The position numbers and the translations under genes are program-made. Below, in pieces: positions 27,704 through 36,521 of a stretch of DNA of 64,000 nt. Position 1 is the stretch's first letter. Every line of letters starts with the position of its first letter. The notes under the pieces are model-generated. The model was not told the origin of the DNA and ran no database searches. It saw nothing but the letters and a program-made list of their open reading frames with translations. The DNA comes from Sphingobium sp. HWE2-09 (GTDB lineage: Bacteria > Pseudomonadota > Alphaproteobacteria > Sphingomonadales > Sphingomonadaceae): assembly GCF_035989265.1 (NCBI RefSeq), contig NZ_JAYKZX010000003.1, positions 744,001 to 808,000 of the forward strand, given 5' to 3'.

Positions 27704-30076
27704 ATGACGATGGGTGTGAAGTGGGCGGCGGCGGTTCTGATGGGATCGACCGCATGGGTCGGTCAGGTGGCGCGGGCGGCGGAAGCGGACGCCGGGGACA
27801 GCGCGATCGTCGTGACGGCGCGGTTGCGCGAGGAAGACCCGCAGCAGGTGCCCGCCGCGCTCACCATCGTCAGCGGCGAAGAACTGACGCGAACCTATAC
27901 CGTCAATGTCAACCAGTTGAGCCAACTGGTGCCAGCGCTCAACTATTCGTCGGCCAACCCGCGCAACACCGCCTTCACCATTCGCGGCCTGGGGTCGAGC
28001 GTGGTGGCGGTGAGCCAGGCCAATGACGGGCTGGAGCCGGGCGTCGGCTTTTATGTCGATGGCGTCTATCATGCCCGCCCGGCGACAGCGGCGTTCGACT
28101 TCACCGATATCGAACGGGTGGAAGTGCTGCGCGGGCCGCAGGGGACGTTGTTCGGCAAGAACACCACGGCGGGCGCGATCAACATCACGACCCGCAAGCC
28201 CAGCTTCGATTGGGGTGGGGAGGGCGAAATTTCCTATGGCAGCCGCGATTTTCTGCAGGCAAAGGCGGCGGTGACCGGGCCGATCGCAGGCGATGTGCTG
28301 GCGTTTCGCCTGTCGGGATCGGTGACGCGGCAGGACGGCTATATCCGCAACATCGCGCGGGACGAGAGGCAGAATGAAATCCATAATGACGCGATCCGGG
28401 GGCAATTGCTGTTCCAGCCATCGTCCGATTTTTCGCTGCGGCTGATCGGCGACTGGTCGAATTTCAAGAATAATTGCTGCGCGCAGGTGCATGTGCGGGT
28501 CGCGCCGACGCTGAAGCCCGTCGCCCAGCAATATGCGGCGCTGGCGGCCAATGCGCCGGGTGGTCCCTATGCGCCGCCCAGCACCAATCCCTATGACCGG
28601 GTGACGGACAATGACGCGCCGCTGGGCGTCGATACCAATGAAGGCGGAGTGTCGGGCATCGCGGAATGGAAACTGGGCGGGGTGACGCTGACCTCGATCA
28701 GCGCCTGGCGTTTCTGGAATTGGGATGCAGCCAATGACCGCGACTATACAGGGCTGCATATCCAGACGACCCAGCATATCCCGTCGCGGCAGGACCAGTT
28801 CAGCCAGGAGTTCCGCATCGGGTCCAACACGCCCGGTCCGATAGACTATGTCGCGGGCCTCTATTATTTCCACCAGAAGATCGTCGGCCATCCGATCAGC
28901 ATCTATGGGCCGTTGGCGAGTTACTGGCTATTGCCCGGACGTCCCGCCGGTCTGCTGGATGGCTATCAGACCAATGGGTGGACCGATTTCCGCACCGAAA
29001 GCTATGGCGTTTTCGGCGAAGTGACCTGGCGGCCAGTGCCGCGAGTGGCCGTGACCGGGGGCATCAGATATACTTATGAGGAGAAGGACGGGGTCTATGA
29101 CGTCACCGCCTTTGGCGGGCAGACCATAGGCCTTACGCCTGCGCTGATCAGCGACAAGAATTCCATCCTGCGCAGCCAGTCCTACCGCGCGCATCTGGGC
29201 GATGGCAGCGCGTCGGGGCGCGTGAACATTGCCTATGACCTGACCGATGGGGTGATGGCCTATGCCAGTTTCGCGCGGGGGCAGAAGTCGGGCGGGATCA
29301 ATATGTCAGGTCTGCCCGTCTATCCCGCAGGTGTGCCGGGCCATGCATCGGGCGATCCGATCCTGAGCACGGTGACGGTGCGGCCAGAGAAGAACAGCAC
29401 GTGGGAAGGCGGGTTCAAGACGCGGTTGTTGGACGATGCGCTGACGTTCAACATCGACGCCTATTATACCCGCGTCACCGATTTCCAGGCCAATGTCGTG
29501 GACAGCGCGGCGGTGATCGCGCTGCGCAGCTATCTGGCTAATATTCCCAAGGTGACGGTGAAGGGTATCGAGTTCGACGCAGCGGCGCGAATCGGCACGC
29601 GGCTGACGCTGCGGGCGGCGGGCGCCTATGCCGACGGGGTCTATAGTCGTTATCCCAACGGGCCATGCCCGATCGAACGGACCGGCACCGGGACGGCGGC
29701 GTGCGACCTGTCGGGGCAGGGGCTGCCGGGACTGCCGAAATGGACCGGGTCGGCGGGCGGCGAATATCGGTTGCCTGCACCTGTCGCGGGCCGAGATGGC
29801 GAATTTATCCTGCGTGCGGACGCGGTGACGCGGACCAAGATTTTCGGCGATGCCACCGGGTCGGCCTATACTATGATCAAGGGCTATACGCTGGTGAACG
29901 GCAGCGTCGGTTATCGTACGGGTCGATGGGAAGTGGCGGTGTTCGCGCGCAACCTGTTCGACAAGGATTATATGCAGAATATGACCGTGCAGGCGGGCAA
30001 TAGCGGGTTGATCGTCGGCACGCCGAGCGATCCGCGCACGATCGGCGTGACGTTGCGCACGCAGTTGGGCGGATGA
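27704..30076 (+). CDS. TonB-dependent receptor (orphan)
   Basis: A 790-residue outer-membrane receptor with a signal peptide (about 1-25, ending V-A-R-A-A). A TonB-box-like stretch, S-A-I-V-V-T-A-R, is near residue 33. The plug domain has L-R-G-P-Q-G-T-L-F-G-K-N-T-T-A-G-A-I-N-I near 145. A long beta-barrel ends in alternating residues. The plug motifs resemble siderophore/FecA-type sphingomonad receptors. The start is the ATG at 27704, not a TTG 12 nt earlier. No transporter, enzyme or anti-sigma gene is adjacent, so the ligand is unknown. Confidence 0.9.
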   Translation: MTMGVKWAAAVLMGSTAWVGQVARAAEADAGDSAIVVTARLREEDPQQVPAALTIVSGEELTRTYTVNVNQLSQLVPALNYSSANPRNTAFTIRGLGSSVVAVSQANDGLEPGVGFYVDGVYHARPATAAFDFTDIERVEVLRGPQGTLFGKNTTAGAINITTRKPSFDWGGEGEISYGSRDFLQAKAAVTGPIAGDVLAFRLSGSVTRQDGYIRNIARDERQNEIHNDAIRGQLLFQPSSDFSLRLIGDWSNFKNNCCAQVHVRVAPTLKPVAQQYAALAANAPGGPYAPPSTNPYDRVTDNDAPLGVDTNEGGVSGIAEWKLGGVTLTSISAWRFWNWDAANDRDYTGLHIQTTQHIPSRQDQFSQEFRIGSNTPGPIDYVAGLYYFHQKIVGHPISIYGPLASYWLLPGRPAGLLDGYQTNGWTDFRTESYGVFGEVTWRPVPRVAVTGGIRYTYEEKDGVYDVTAFGGQTIGLTPALISDKNSILRSQSYRAHLGDGSASGRVNIAYDLTDGVMAYASFARGQKSGGINMSGLPVYPAGVPGHASGDPILSTVTVRPEKNSTWEGGFKTRLLDDALTFNIDAYYTRVTDFQANVVDSAAVIALRSYLANIPKVTVKGIEFDAAARIGTRLTLRAAGAYADGVYSRYPNGPCPIERTGTGTAACDLSGQGLPGLPKWTGSAGGEYRLPAPVAGRDGEFILRADAVTRTKIFGDATGSAYTMIKGYTLVNGSVGYRTGRWEVAVFARNLFDKDYMQNMTVQAGNSGLIVGTPSDPRTIGVTLRTQLGG

Positions 30077-30241
30077 GGCGGGGCGGGCCGGTAACGGCCT
30101 GCCGCAGTCATCAAAATTTCATGTTGCGCTGCAAAAAGAAATCTGGTCCCTTGTTAACAGCGGTGGAACAGGCGCTTAAGCCTTCAGTAACCATAGAGGG
30201 CGCATGTTTCATCCTACGACTTCAAGTCGGAGGGCATGAAC

Positions 30242-30790
30242 ATGGGTACGAGTGCAAGACCTGCTGACGGGGCTGTTACCTTGTCGGAACTGCGTGAATT
30301 CGCGAGCTTCCCGTCTGCCACGCAACGCTATATCCGCCGATCGCTGGATATCGGACTGCATCGCCGCGATGCGATGAAGCTATGGTCCCGCGATATGGTG
30401 GAGGAAGCCTCCATCCGCGCGCAGGCGCGCATCTATGGGCGGCTGGACGATATCAAGGCGCGCGTACCCGATGACAGCGGGCTGGAACAGGTGGAACCGT
30501 TCATGGCGCCGCTGGTGACGGTATCGGCGTTCGACCTGGGCCAGGATCGGCTCGGCAGTTTCTCTTCCTATCGGTTCCTTTACGAGCGCCTGCTGGGCGC
30601 GGGATCGCGGCCCTGGTTGCCGGGGGCGTTCTGCGCCGCCGCCAGCCTGCCGCATCTGCATCCCGAAAAGCGGCGCGCCCTGCTCCAGTCGATCAGCGAG
30701 GCGGCGGCGACCGCCGTGGGCTGGTCTAATCGCGAGCCGACTTTCTACCCCGAATGGGTGGAAAAGGTGGATCTGTCCAAGGCGAACTGA
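30242..30790 (+). CDS. Conserved-looking hypothetical protein
   Basis: The 182-residue protein is not one I recognise. It appears soluble and mostly helical, without a signal peptide or membrane segment. Motifs include F-P-S-A-T-Q-R-Y-I-R-R-S-L, L-W-S-R-D-M-V-E-E-A-S-I-R-A-Q-A-R-I-Y and G-W-S-N-R-E-P-T-F-Y-P-E-W. CGGAGGGC precedes ATG codons at 30236 and 30242; the second has the better spacing. The preceding 165 bp after the TonB receptor are AT-richer and may hold its promoter. A terminator follows. Confidence 0.6.
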   Translation: MGTSARPADGAVTLSELREFASFPSATQRYIRRSLDIGLHRRDAMKLWSRDMVEEASIRAQARIYGRLDDIKARVPDDSGLEQVEPFMAPLVTVSAFDLGQDRLGSFSSYRFLYERLLGAGSRPWLPGAFCAAASLPHLHPEKRRALLQSISEAAATAVGWSNREPTFYPEWVEKVDLSKAN

Positions 30791-30812
30791 GCAAGGAGGT
30801 TCGTCTTGATCG

Positions 30813-30850
30813 AAGGGCCGCGCGACGTGGGGGCGTTGCGCGGCCCTTTT
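30813..30850 (+). terminator. Rho-independent terminator
   Basis: GGGCCGCGC (30815-30823) pairs with GCGCGGCCC (30838-30846), loop 14 nt, followed by TTTT. It lies 25 bp downstream of the hypothetical gene at 30242-30790 and ahead of the next gene. Confidence 0.8.
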
Positions 30851-30872
30851 CCATGATTGCAGGGACGGGTAA

Positions 30873-31280
30873 ATGATCACGACGATGATGATGATGGTCG
30901 CGCTGGCGGAGGCGAGCGACATCGGCGTAGCCGCCCCGCAACGGCGCGTGCTGCTCGACGCGCTGCGGCCGACCATCGAGCGCGATCTGGGGCAGAGGGT
31001 CAAGTTCGTGGTGCACAGGCTAAGGGCGCAAGGGCGATGGGCCTTCGCCCATGTCGTGCCGCAGACGCCCGCGCGCGGGGCGATCGATTTTCGCCGCACG
31101 CGCCATGCGGACCGCGTCGAGGCGGGGATATTCGACGGGCCGGACGTCTATGCGCTGCTGGAGCAGCGGGACGGGCGCTGGACCGTGCGGGATTTCGTCG
31201 TCGGGCCGACCGATGTCACCTATCTGGCCTGGCCTGACGAGTTCGGCGCACCGGCGGGACTGTTCGAGCCTCAGCTGTAA
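30873..31280 (+). CDS. Hypothetical protein, possibly secreted
   Basis: The 135-residue protein starts M-I-T-T-M-M-M-M-V-A-L-A-E-A, a short hydrophobic N-terminus that could be a weak signal peptide. The rest resembles periplasmic proteins that test for a defined fold: L-D-A-L-R-P-T-I-E-R-D-L-G-Q near residue 30, W-A-F-A-H-V-V-P-Q and a C-terminal V-Y-A-L-L-E-Q-R-D-G-R-W-T-V-R-D-F-V-V-G-P-T-D-V. The end overlaps the convergent GntR gene by 10 nt. Confidence 0.6.
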   Translation: MITTMMMMVALAEASDIGVAAPQRRVLLDALRPTIERDLGQRVKFVVHRLRAQGRWAFAHVVPQTPARGAIDFRRTRHADRVEAGIFDGPDVYALLEQRDGRWTVRDFVVGPTDVTYLAWPDEFGAPAGLFEPQL

Positions 31281-31957
31281 AATTCGCTCTCGATCTTCGA
31301 CAGGGTTTCGAGGCCGTCGCCGATATGGCGGCGCATCGCGGCTTCGGCGCCGTCCGCGTCGCCCGCCAGGATCAGGCGCAGCATCTCGCGATGGTCGGCA
31401 TTGGCGGTGCGCAGCCGGTCTTCGTCATAGAAACTTTCGAACAACAGGCGATGGATCGGGACGTTCAGGCGTTTGAGCAATTCGGCGATCACGCTGTTGC
31501 CTGACCCCTGCACGATCAGCCGATGCCATTCGAGATTGAGTTTGCCGAATTGATCCGGCGCACGATCGGTCACGCATTTGTCGAGTTGGTCCTGGACGGC
31601 GCAAATCTGCCGTTTATCCTCTTCCGACGCGTGGCGGGCGAAATCGCCCGCGCAAATCCCTTCGAGCGCGATGCGTGCGCGATAGATTTGCGCGACTTCG
31701 TCCAGGCCGGTGCTTTTGACAGACGCGCCGCGAAATTCCTCGATCTGGACCAGGCCTTCGCCCTCCAGCCGTTGCAGCGCTTCGCGGACCTTCGATCGAC
31801 TGGCGCCGGTCTGGCGGATGATGTCGACTTCGACCAGTCGCTGACCCGGCACGAAGCGCCCGGTGCGGATACGATCGCGGACCCAGTCGGCGATTTCTAT
31901 GCCGGTCGGCACCTTTTTTCCCATGTCTTCAGCCATATTCTCAGCATCCATTTCCAT
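31271..31957 (-). CDS. GntR/FCD-family transcriptional regulator
   Basis: The 228-residue protein has an N-terminal winged helix (D-W-V-R-D-R-I-R-T-G-R-F-V-P-G-Q-R-L, then S-R-S-K-V-R-E-A-L-Q-R-L). The C-terminal FCD domain, usually binding an organic acid ligand near a metal site, shows R-I-A-L-E-G near residue 95, L-E-W-H-R-L-I-V-Q-G-S-G-N near 143 and D-H-R-E-M-L-R-L near 193. It is divergent from the 11-gene operon starting at 32049, whose promoter holds two ATTGTCAACAAT sites. It is therefore the probable repressor of that operon and of itself. Downstream ATGs (31936, 31924) are alternative starts. Confidence 0.9.
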   Translation of the reverse strand: MEMDAENMAEDMGKKVPTGIEIADWVRDRIRTGRFVPGQRLVEVDIIRQTGASRSKVREALQRLEGEGLVQIEEFRGASVKSTGLDEVAQIYRARIALEGICAGDFARHASEEDKRQICAVQDQLDKCVTDRAPDQFGKLNLEWHRLIVQGSGNSVIAELLKRLNVPIHRLLFESFYDEDRLRTANADHREMLRLILAGDADGAEAAMRRHIGDGLETLSKIESEFYS

Positions 31958-31980
31958 GACAATATTGTCAACAATATTGT
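31957..31980. promoter_or_regulatory. Palindromic operator cluster next to the GntR gene
   Basis: TGACAATATTGTCA (31957-31970) is a perfect 14-bp palindrome. ACAATATTGT (31971-31980) is a second, and the two overlap an ATTGTCAACAAT unit at 31964-31975. FCD-type GntR proteins commonly bind TTGT-N2-3-ACAA. The cluster abuts the GntR start codon, fitting autoregulation. Confidence 0.65.
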
Positions 31981-32023
31981 GAGCGAGTTTTCATTTGCAT
32001 CTGCGCGATCGATCGCTGATGAA

Positions 32024-32035
32024 ATTGTCAACAAT
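32024..32035. promoter_or_regulatory. Second ATTGTCAACAAT operator copy
   Basis: An exact second copy of the 12-mer at 31964-31975, with 48 bp between them (60 bp start to start). It lies directly in front of the GAGGGAGAGG ribosome-binding site of the CocE gene, so bound protein would block transcription of the operon. Two sites six helical turns apart could also support looping. Confidence 0.6.
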
Positions 32036-32048
32036 GAGGGAGAGGATG

Positions 32049-33773
32049 ATGCGGGCGGCGCGATCGATCGCGATGCTGGCGGCTGTGGCGGTCGCCATGC
32101 CGGGTTTGGCGAAGGACTATGCCGATGTGCAGCGCAGTTCGGTCTATGTGCCGGTGCGCGATGGCACAAAGCTGGCCGTCAACCTGTATCGCCCGGCCGT
32201 GGGCGACAAAGTCGCGACCGACAAGCTGCCGGTGATCTTCGTCTTCACCCCCTATCGCGCGCGTTTCCGGGACAAGGACGGCAAGGTCAACGAAGTCGCG
32301 CTGACCGATCGCCTGGCGCTGCGGTCGCTGATCAAGGCAGGTTATGTCGTCGCGGTGGCGGATATTCGCGGCAAGGGCGCGTCCTTCGGCAGCCGCCATG
32401 GCTTTCAGGACCGGACCGAGGCGCGCGATGGCTATGATCTGGTCGAATGGCTGGCGCGTCAGCCCTTTTCGACGGGAAAGGTCGGCATGATGGGCTGTTC
32501 CTATCTGGGCGGGACCACCTTCCATACGGCTACTACTGCGCCGCCGTCGCTCAAGGCGGTGTTCGTCGGGGCGTCCGACCTCGACAAATATGCCTTCGTG
32601 CGGCGCGGCGGGATTACCGCGCAGTTCAACACCCGGCCCGACGAGCCGCTGAGCGACGATCTGGCGAGCGTGCCGGTCGATGGCGACAGGGATGGCGCGC
32701 AGTTGAAGGCAGCAGTGGCGCAACATGCGAAGAACACGCCGATGGCGGCGCTCTGGTACGGGATGCCCTATCGCGACAGCGTGTCGCCGCTGACCGGCAA
32801 CGCCTTTTGGGAAGAGGTTGGCGTCTATCGCTATCTCGACGCGATCCGGCGTGCGGGCATCGCCACCTATTTCTGGAGCAATTGGCAGGATGAGCCGACC
32901 GCCCAGTCGATCCTGAGCGCGGCGAACATGCCGGGATCGAAATTCCTGGCCGGGCCAGGCAGCCATTGCGTGCCGCCGCCGGGCTTCGATTTTACCGGCG
33001 AAGTGGTCCGCTATTTCGACCATTATCTCAAAGGCGCCGACAACGGGATCGAGAAGGAACCGCGCGCGACCTATTGGGTCGAGGGGTTGGACGGCAAGGG
33101 CGGCTATGTCCGGTCGAACGCGCTGCCGGGCGAAGGCGCCAAGCCGATGCGCTGGTTCCTGGACGGCGGGCGCAGCGGGACGGCGCGGTCGGTGAATGAC
33201 GGGATGCTGGGCGCGGCGGCGGGCAAGGCGGGCAAGGACGCATTCACCGTGCGCTACGACCTGCCGCCTGCGGACTATTTCGCCTTTTGGGCCAAGCCGA
33301 TGGACGACAAGGGGCTGAGCTATACCAGCGCGCCGCTGACCAAAGCCACCAAGCTGATCGGCTATCCGGTCGTGCGGGTGCGCGTGTCGGCGGACAAGCC
33401 GGACGCCAATATCTTCGCCTATCTCGATCAGGTGGCGGCGGATGGCACGAGCGAGGTGGTCGCCTTCGGTCGGCTGGCGCTGTCGCATCGCAAGGAGGGC
33501 AAGGCGCCCTATGCGACGATGGGCCTGCCCTTCCATTCGGGCAACCGCGCCGATGTTGCGCCGCTGCCGGTGGGGCAGGCGGCGGACCTGGCGATCGACC
33601 TGACGCCGGTGTCGCGCATCGTGCCAGCGGGCGCGCGGCTGCGCGTGACGATCGCCGGGGCCGATCCGCGTCAGCGCAACCTCAAGGATATCGAACAGAA
33701 ACCCGCGCCGGTCATCACGGTGCAGCGGGGCGGAACGGCGGCGTCATGGGTCGAATTGCCCGTCGCCGAGTGA
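32049..33773 (+). CDS. CocE/NonD-family (S15-like) acyl hydrolase, secreted
   Basis: The 574-residue protein has a signal peptide (R-A-A-R-S-I-A-M-L-A-A-V-A-V-A-M-P-G-L-A), so it acts in the periplasm or outside. The alpha/beta-hydrolase domain has the nucleophile elbow G-C-S-Y-L-G (Ser near residue 151), as in X-Pro dipeptidyl peptidase/CocE enzymes. Next come a helical cap and, from about residue 390, the C-terminal jelly roll (Y-P-V-V-R-V-R-V-S-A-D). The family cleaves esters or amides with bulky acyl groups. It is the first gene of the operon; GAGGGAGAGG decides between adjacent ATGs at 32046 and 32049. Substrate unknown. Confidence 0.88.
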   Translation: MRAARSIAMLAAVAVAMPGLAKDYADVQRSSVYVPVRDGTKLAVNLYRPAVGDKVATDKLPVIFVFTPYRARFRDKDGKVNEVALTDRLALRSLIKAGYVVAVADIRGKGASFGSRHGFQDRTEARDGYDLVEWLARQPFSTGKVGMMGCSYLGGTTFHTATTAPPSLKAVFVGASDLDKYAFVRRGGITAQFNTRPDEPLSDDLASVPVDGDRDGAQLKAAVAQHAKNTPMAALWYGMPYRDSVSPLTGNAFWEEVGVYRYLDAIRRAGIATYFWSNWQDEPTAQSILSAANMPGSKFLAGPGSHCVPPPGFDFTGEVVRYFDHYLKGADNGIEKEPRATYWVEGLDGKGGYVRSNALPGEGAKPMRWFLDGGRSGTARSVNDGMLGAAAGKAGKDAFTVRYDLPPADYFAFWAKPMDDKGLSYTSAPLTKATKLIGYPVVRVRVSADKPDANIFAYLDQVAADGTSEVVAFGRLALSHRKEGKAPYATMGLPFHSGNRADVAPLPVGQAADLAIDLTPVSRIVPAGARLRVTIAGADPRQRNLKDIEQKPAPVITVQRGGTAASWVELPVAE

Positions 33774-33821
33774 ATGTCTGAGCAATGATAATGGCCGCAC
33801 AACGCGGCGAGGGAGGATGGC

Positions 33822-36503
33822 ATGAACAGCAAGAGTAAAGGTGGGATCGGCCTGCGGGCCGCGTTGCATATCGGCTGCGGCATGATGGCGATCGCGCTGC
33901 CAGGCGTGGCCAATGCGCAGGAGGATGTCAGTGCCGCCGACATCGTCGTCACCGGCAGCCGCGTGCGCGGCGAAGCGCCGGTAGGCTCCACCGTCACGAC
34001 GCTGGGCCGGGCGGAGATGGAAGCATCGAGCGCGGTCACGGTCGACCGCATGATCAAGGAAATTCCGCAGGTCTTCGACCTTGGCGTTTCGGAAAATTCG
34101 CGCGGCCAGTCGGGCGGCAGCGGCAACATCACTTATGGCAACTCCGTCAATCTGCGCGGCATCGGCCCCTATGCGACGCTGGTGATCATCGACGGGCATC
34201 GGGTGACGAACAACAGTCGGTCGATCGATCCGTCGGTCCTGCCGTCGCTGGGTGTCGAGCGGGTTGAGGTGGTGGCCGATGGCGCATCCGCCATTTACGG
34301 GTCGGATGCGGTGGCGGGCGTCGTCAACCTGATCCCGCGCCGGTCGCTGGACGGGGGCGAAGTGTTCGCCCGGTCGGGCATCGCGTCGCGCGGCGACTTT
34401 CACGAAACGACGCTGGGCGCGGCGATCGGCAAGGTGTTCGATCGCGGGCAGATCATGGTCGCCTATGAACATGTCGAACGATCGAACCTGAGCGGCGACG
34501 ACCGGTCCTTTTTCACCAGCGACCAGCGTGCGTCGGGCGGCGGCGATTACCGCATTCCCCGCTGCGCGCCGGGCAATATCAACGCCAACGGCACGACCTA
34601 TGCCATTCCGGCAGGCGGGTTGACGCAGGCGAATGCGGGGTCGCTGGTGGCGGGGACGCTCAACCGGTGCGACGAACTGGCGAACCAGGATCTGATGCCG
34701 GAGCAGAATTATGACTCGGTCAACAGCACCGGCCGGTTCGAATTTAACGACTGGCTCAGCGTCTTTTACGACGGCTTCTATTCGAAGCGGAATTTCTATC
34801 GCGAGTCGGCTTATTCCAACGCGCGGCTGACGGTGCCGCAGACCAACGCTTTCTTCGTGCGACCAGCGGGCTTTACCGGCACCAGCTATACGCTGGACTA
34901 TAATTTCCGCGACGACCTGCCGACCAACGACAGCTACGGGTCTGCCGAAAGCTGGCAGATCACGCCGGGCATCCGCGCCAAATTGCCGCATGATTGGGAG
35001 GCCGAAGCGCTGTTCGGCTATGGCAAGACCAATGATTTTTCCGGTTCTTACTACGGCGTCAACAATGCGGCGCTGAATGCCGCGCTGGCCAGCAGCAATC
35101 CGGCGACGGCCTTCGACCCCTATGGGCTGGGCCGCACCAGCGACGCGGTCTTGTCCACGATCGCCAACCAGATTTTCCTGGCCCCTACCAATGGTCGCCT
35201 GAAAACCTATGAAGCGCGGCTCAACGGTCCGCTCTTCACCCTGCCGGGCGGCGCGGTGAAGCTGGCGGCCGGGTATGAGCGGCAGGATTTCACCGTCGCC
35301 TTGGGGTCTGCACGCGGCGGGCCGACCACGCCGATCACTTTCCGCCATTTCGGCCGCAAGGTGGATTCGGTCTATGGCGAACTCTACATCCCGATATTCG
35401 GCGCGGACAATGCGATGCCGGGGTTCGAGCGGCTGGAACTGAACGCGGCGGTGCGCCACGACAAATATAGCGATGTCGGCACCACCACCAATCCCAAGTT
35501 CGGCATCAACTGGCAACCGGTGCGCTGGGCCAAGCTGCGCGCCAGTTACGGCACATCCTTCCGCGCGCCGACGATCCCGGAAATCTACGGCAATTCCAAT
35601 AACATCTTCGGCCAGAGCTATCAGAATCCGGCGGGCGGCGCGCCGCTTCAGGGCTATGCGCTGTCCGGTCCCAATCTGGACCTGAAGCCCGAAACGGCGT
35701 CCACCTGGTCGGTCGGCGCGGACTTCGATCCGCTGCCCAACCTGCATTTCGGCATCACCTATTGGGACGTCAAATATGAAAATCAGGTGCTGGCCAACCT
35801 GTCGAACCTGACCATATTGGGCAATGAAGGGGAATATGCCGGCACCGGTATCATCCTGCGCGGAGCGGCGGCGGCGGCGCGGGTGCAGGAATTGCTGGCG
35901 CAGGGCGTCGCGCTGGCGGGCGGTTCCTTCCCCGGTGGCGATCCGGCCAATGTCACGCTGTTCGTGGATGGGCGCAGCCAGAATCTGGGCGTGTCGGTGA
36001 CGCGCGGCATCGATTTTACCGGCACATGGAATGCGCGGCTGGGTGCGAGCGATGCGCTGACGGTGAATGTATCGGGCACCTACCTCACCAAATATAATGT
36101 CGCGGTGACGCCTGCCGCGCCGCTGGTCGACCGGCGCAACGTCATCTTCAATCCGTTGAAGTTCAAGGCGCGGGCCAGCGTCACATGGGACCATGGGCCG
36201 TTCAGCGCGCGGGTGCTGGCGACCCATGTCGGGGGCTATCGCAACAATCTGTCCAACCCGGTGCAGTCGGTCAAAAGCTATACGCCCATCGATCTGACGC
36301 TGAACTGGAAGATCGGCGACCAGCAGGCCAGCGGCTTCTTCGACAAGGGGCTGGTGCTGGGGCTGGAGGTGCGAAACCTGTTCGATGTCGCGCCGCCCTA
36401 TGTCAATCTGGCGCCCAACGGCAATGGCGGCGGCGGTTATGACGCGACGGCGAGCGACCCGATCGGGCGGCTCTTCGCGGTCAGTGTCCGCAAGTCCTTC
36501 TGA
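33822..36503 (+). CDS. TonB-dependent receptor of the GntR-controlled operon
   Basis: The 893-residue outer-membrane receptor has a signal peptide ending G-V-A-N-A-Q, a TonB box-like A-D-I-V-V-T-G-S-R near residue 42 and a plug domain with L-V-I-I-D-G-H-R and S-A-I-Y-G-S-D-A-V-A-G-V-V-N-L near 160. A 22-strand-type barrel follows, ending R-L-F-A-V-S-V-R-K-S-F (terminal Phe). It lies 48 bp after the CocE gene and 18 bp before capA, so it is in the same operon. It presumably imports the substrate or its oligomer. Confidence 0.92.
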   Translation: MNSKSKGGIGLRAALHIGCGMMAIALPGVANAQEDVSAADIVVTGSRVRGEAPVGSTVTTLGRAEMEASSAVTVDRMIKEIPQVFDLGVSENSRGQSGGSGNITYGNSVNLRGIGPYATLVIIDGHRVTNNSRSIDPSVLPSLGVERVEVVADGASAIYGSDAVAGVVNLIPRRSLDGGEVFARSGIASRGDFHETTLGAAIGKVFDRGQIMVAYEHVERSNLSGDDRSFFTSDQRASGGGDYRIPRCAPGNINANGTTYAIPAGGLTQANAGSLVAGTLNRCDELANQDLMPEQNYDSVNSTGRFEFNDWLSVFYDGFYSKRNFYRESAYSNARLTVPQTNAFFVRPAGFTGTSYTLDYNFRDDLPTNDSYGSAESWQITPGIRAKLPHDWEAEALFGYGKTNDFSGSYYGVNNAALNAALASSNPATAFDPYGLGRTSDAVLSTIANQIFLAPTNGRLKTYEARLNGPLFTLPGGAVKLAAGYERQDFTVALGSARGGPTTPITFRHFGRKVDSVYGELYIPIFGADNAMPGFERLELNAAVRHDKYSDVGTTTNPKFGINWQPVRWAKLRASYGTSFRAPTIPEIYGNSNNIFGQSYQNPAGGAPLQGYALSGPNLDLKPETASTWSVGADFDPLPNLHFGITYWDVKYENQVLANLSNLTILGNEGEYAGTGIILRGAAAAARVQELLAQGVALAGGSFPGGDPANVTLFVDGRSQNLGVSVTRGIDFTGTWNARLGASDALTVNVSGTYLTKYNVAVTPAAPLVDRRNVIFNPLKFKARASVTWDHGPFSARVLATHVGGYRNNLSNPVQSVKSYTPIDLTLNWKIGDQQASGFFDKGLVLGLEVRNLFDVAPPYVNLAPNGNGGGGYDATASDPIGRLFAVSVRKSF

Positions 36504-36521
36504 ATCGGAGCGGATAAAGGC

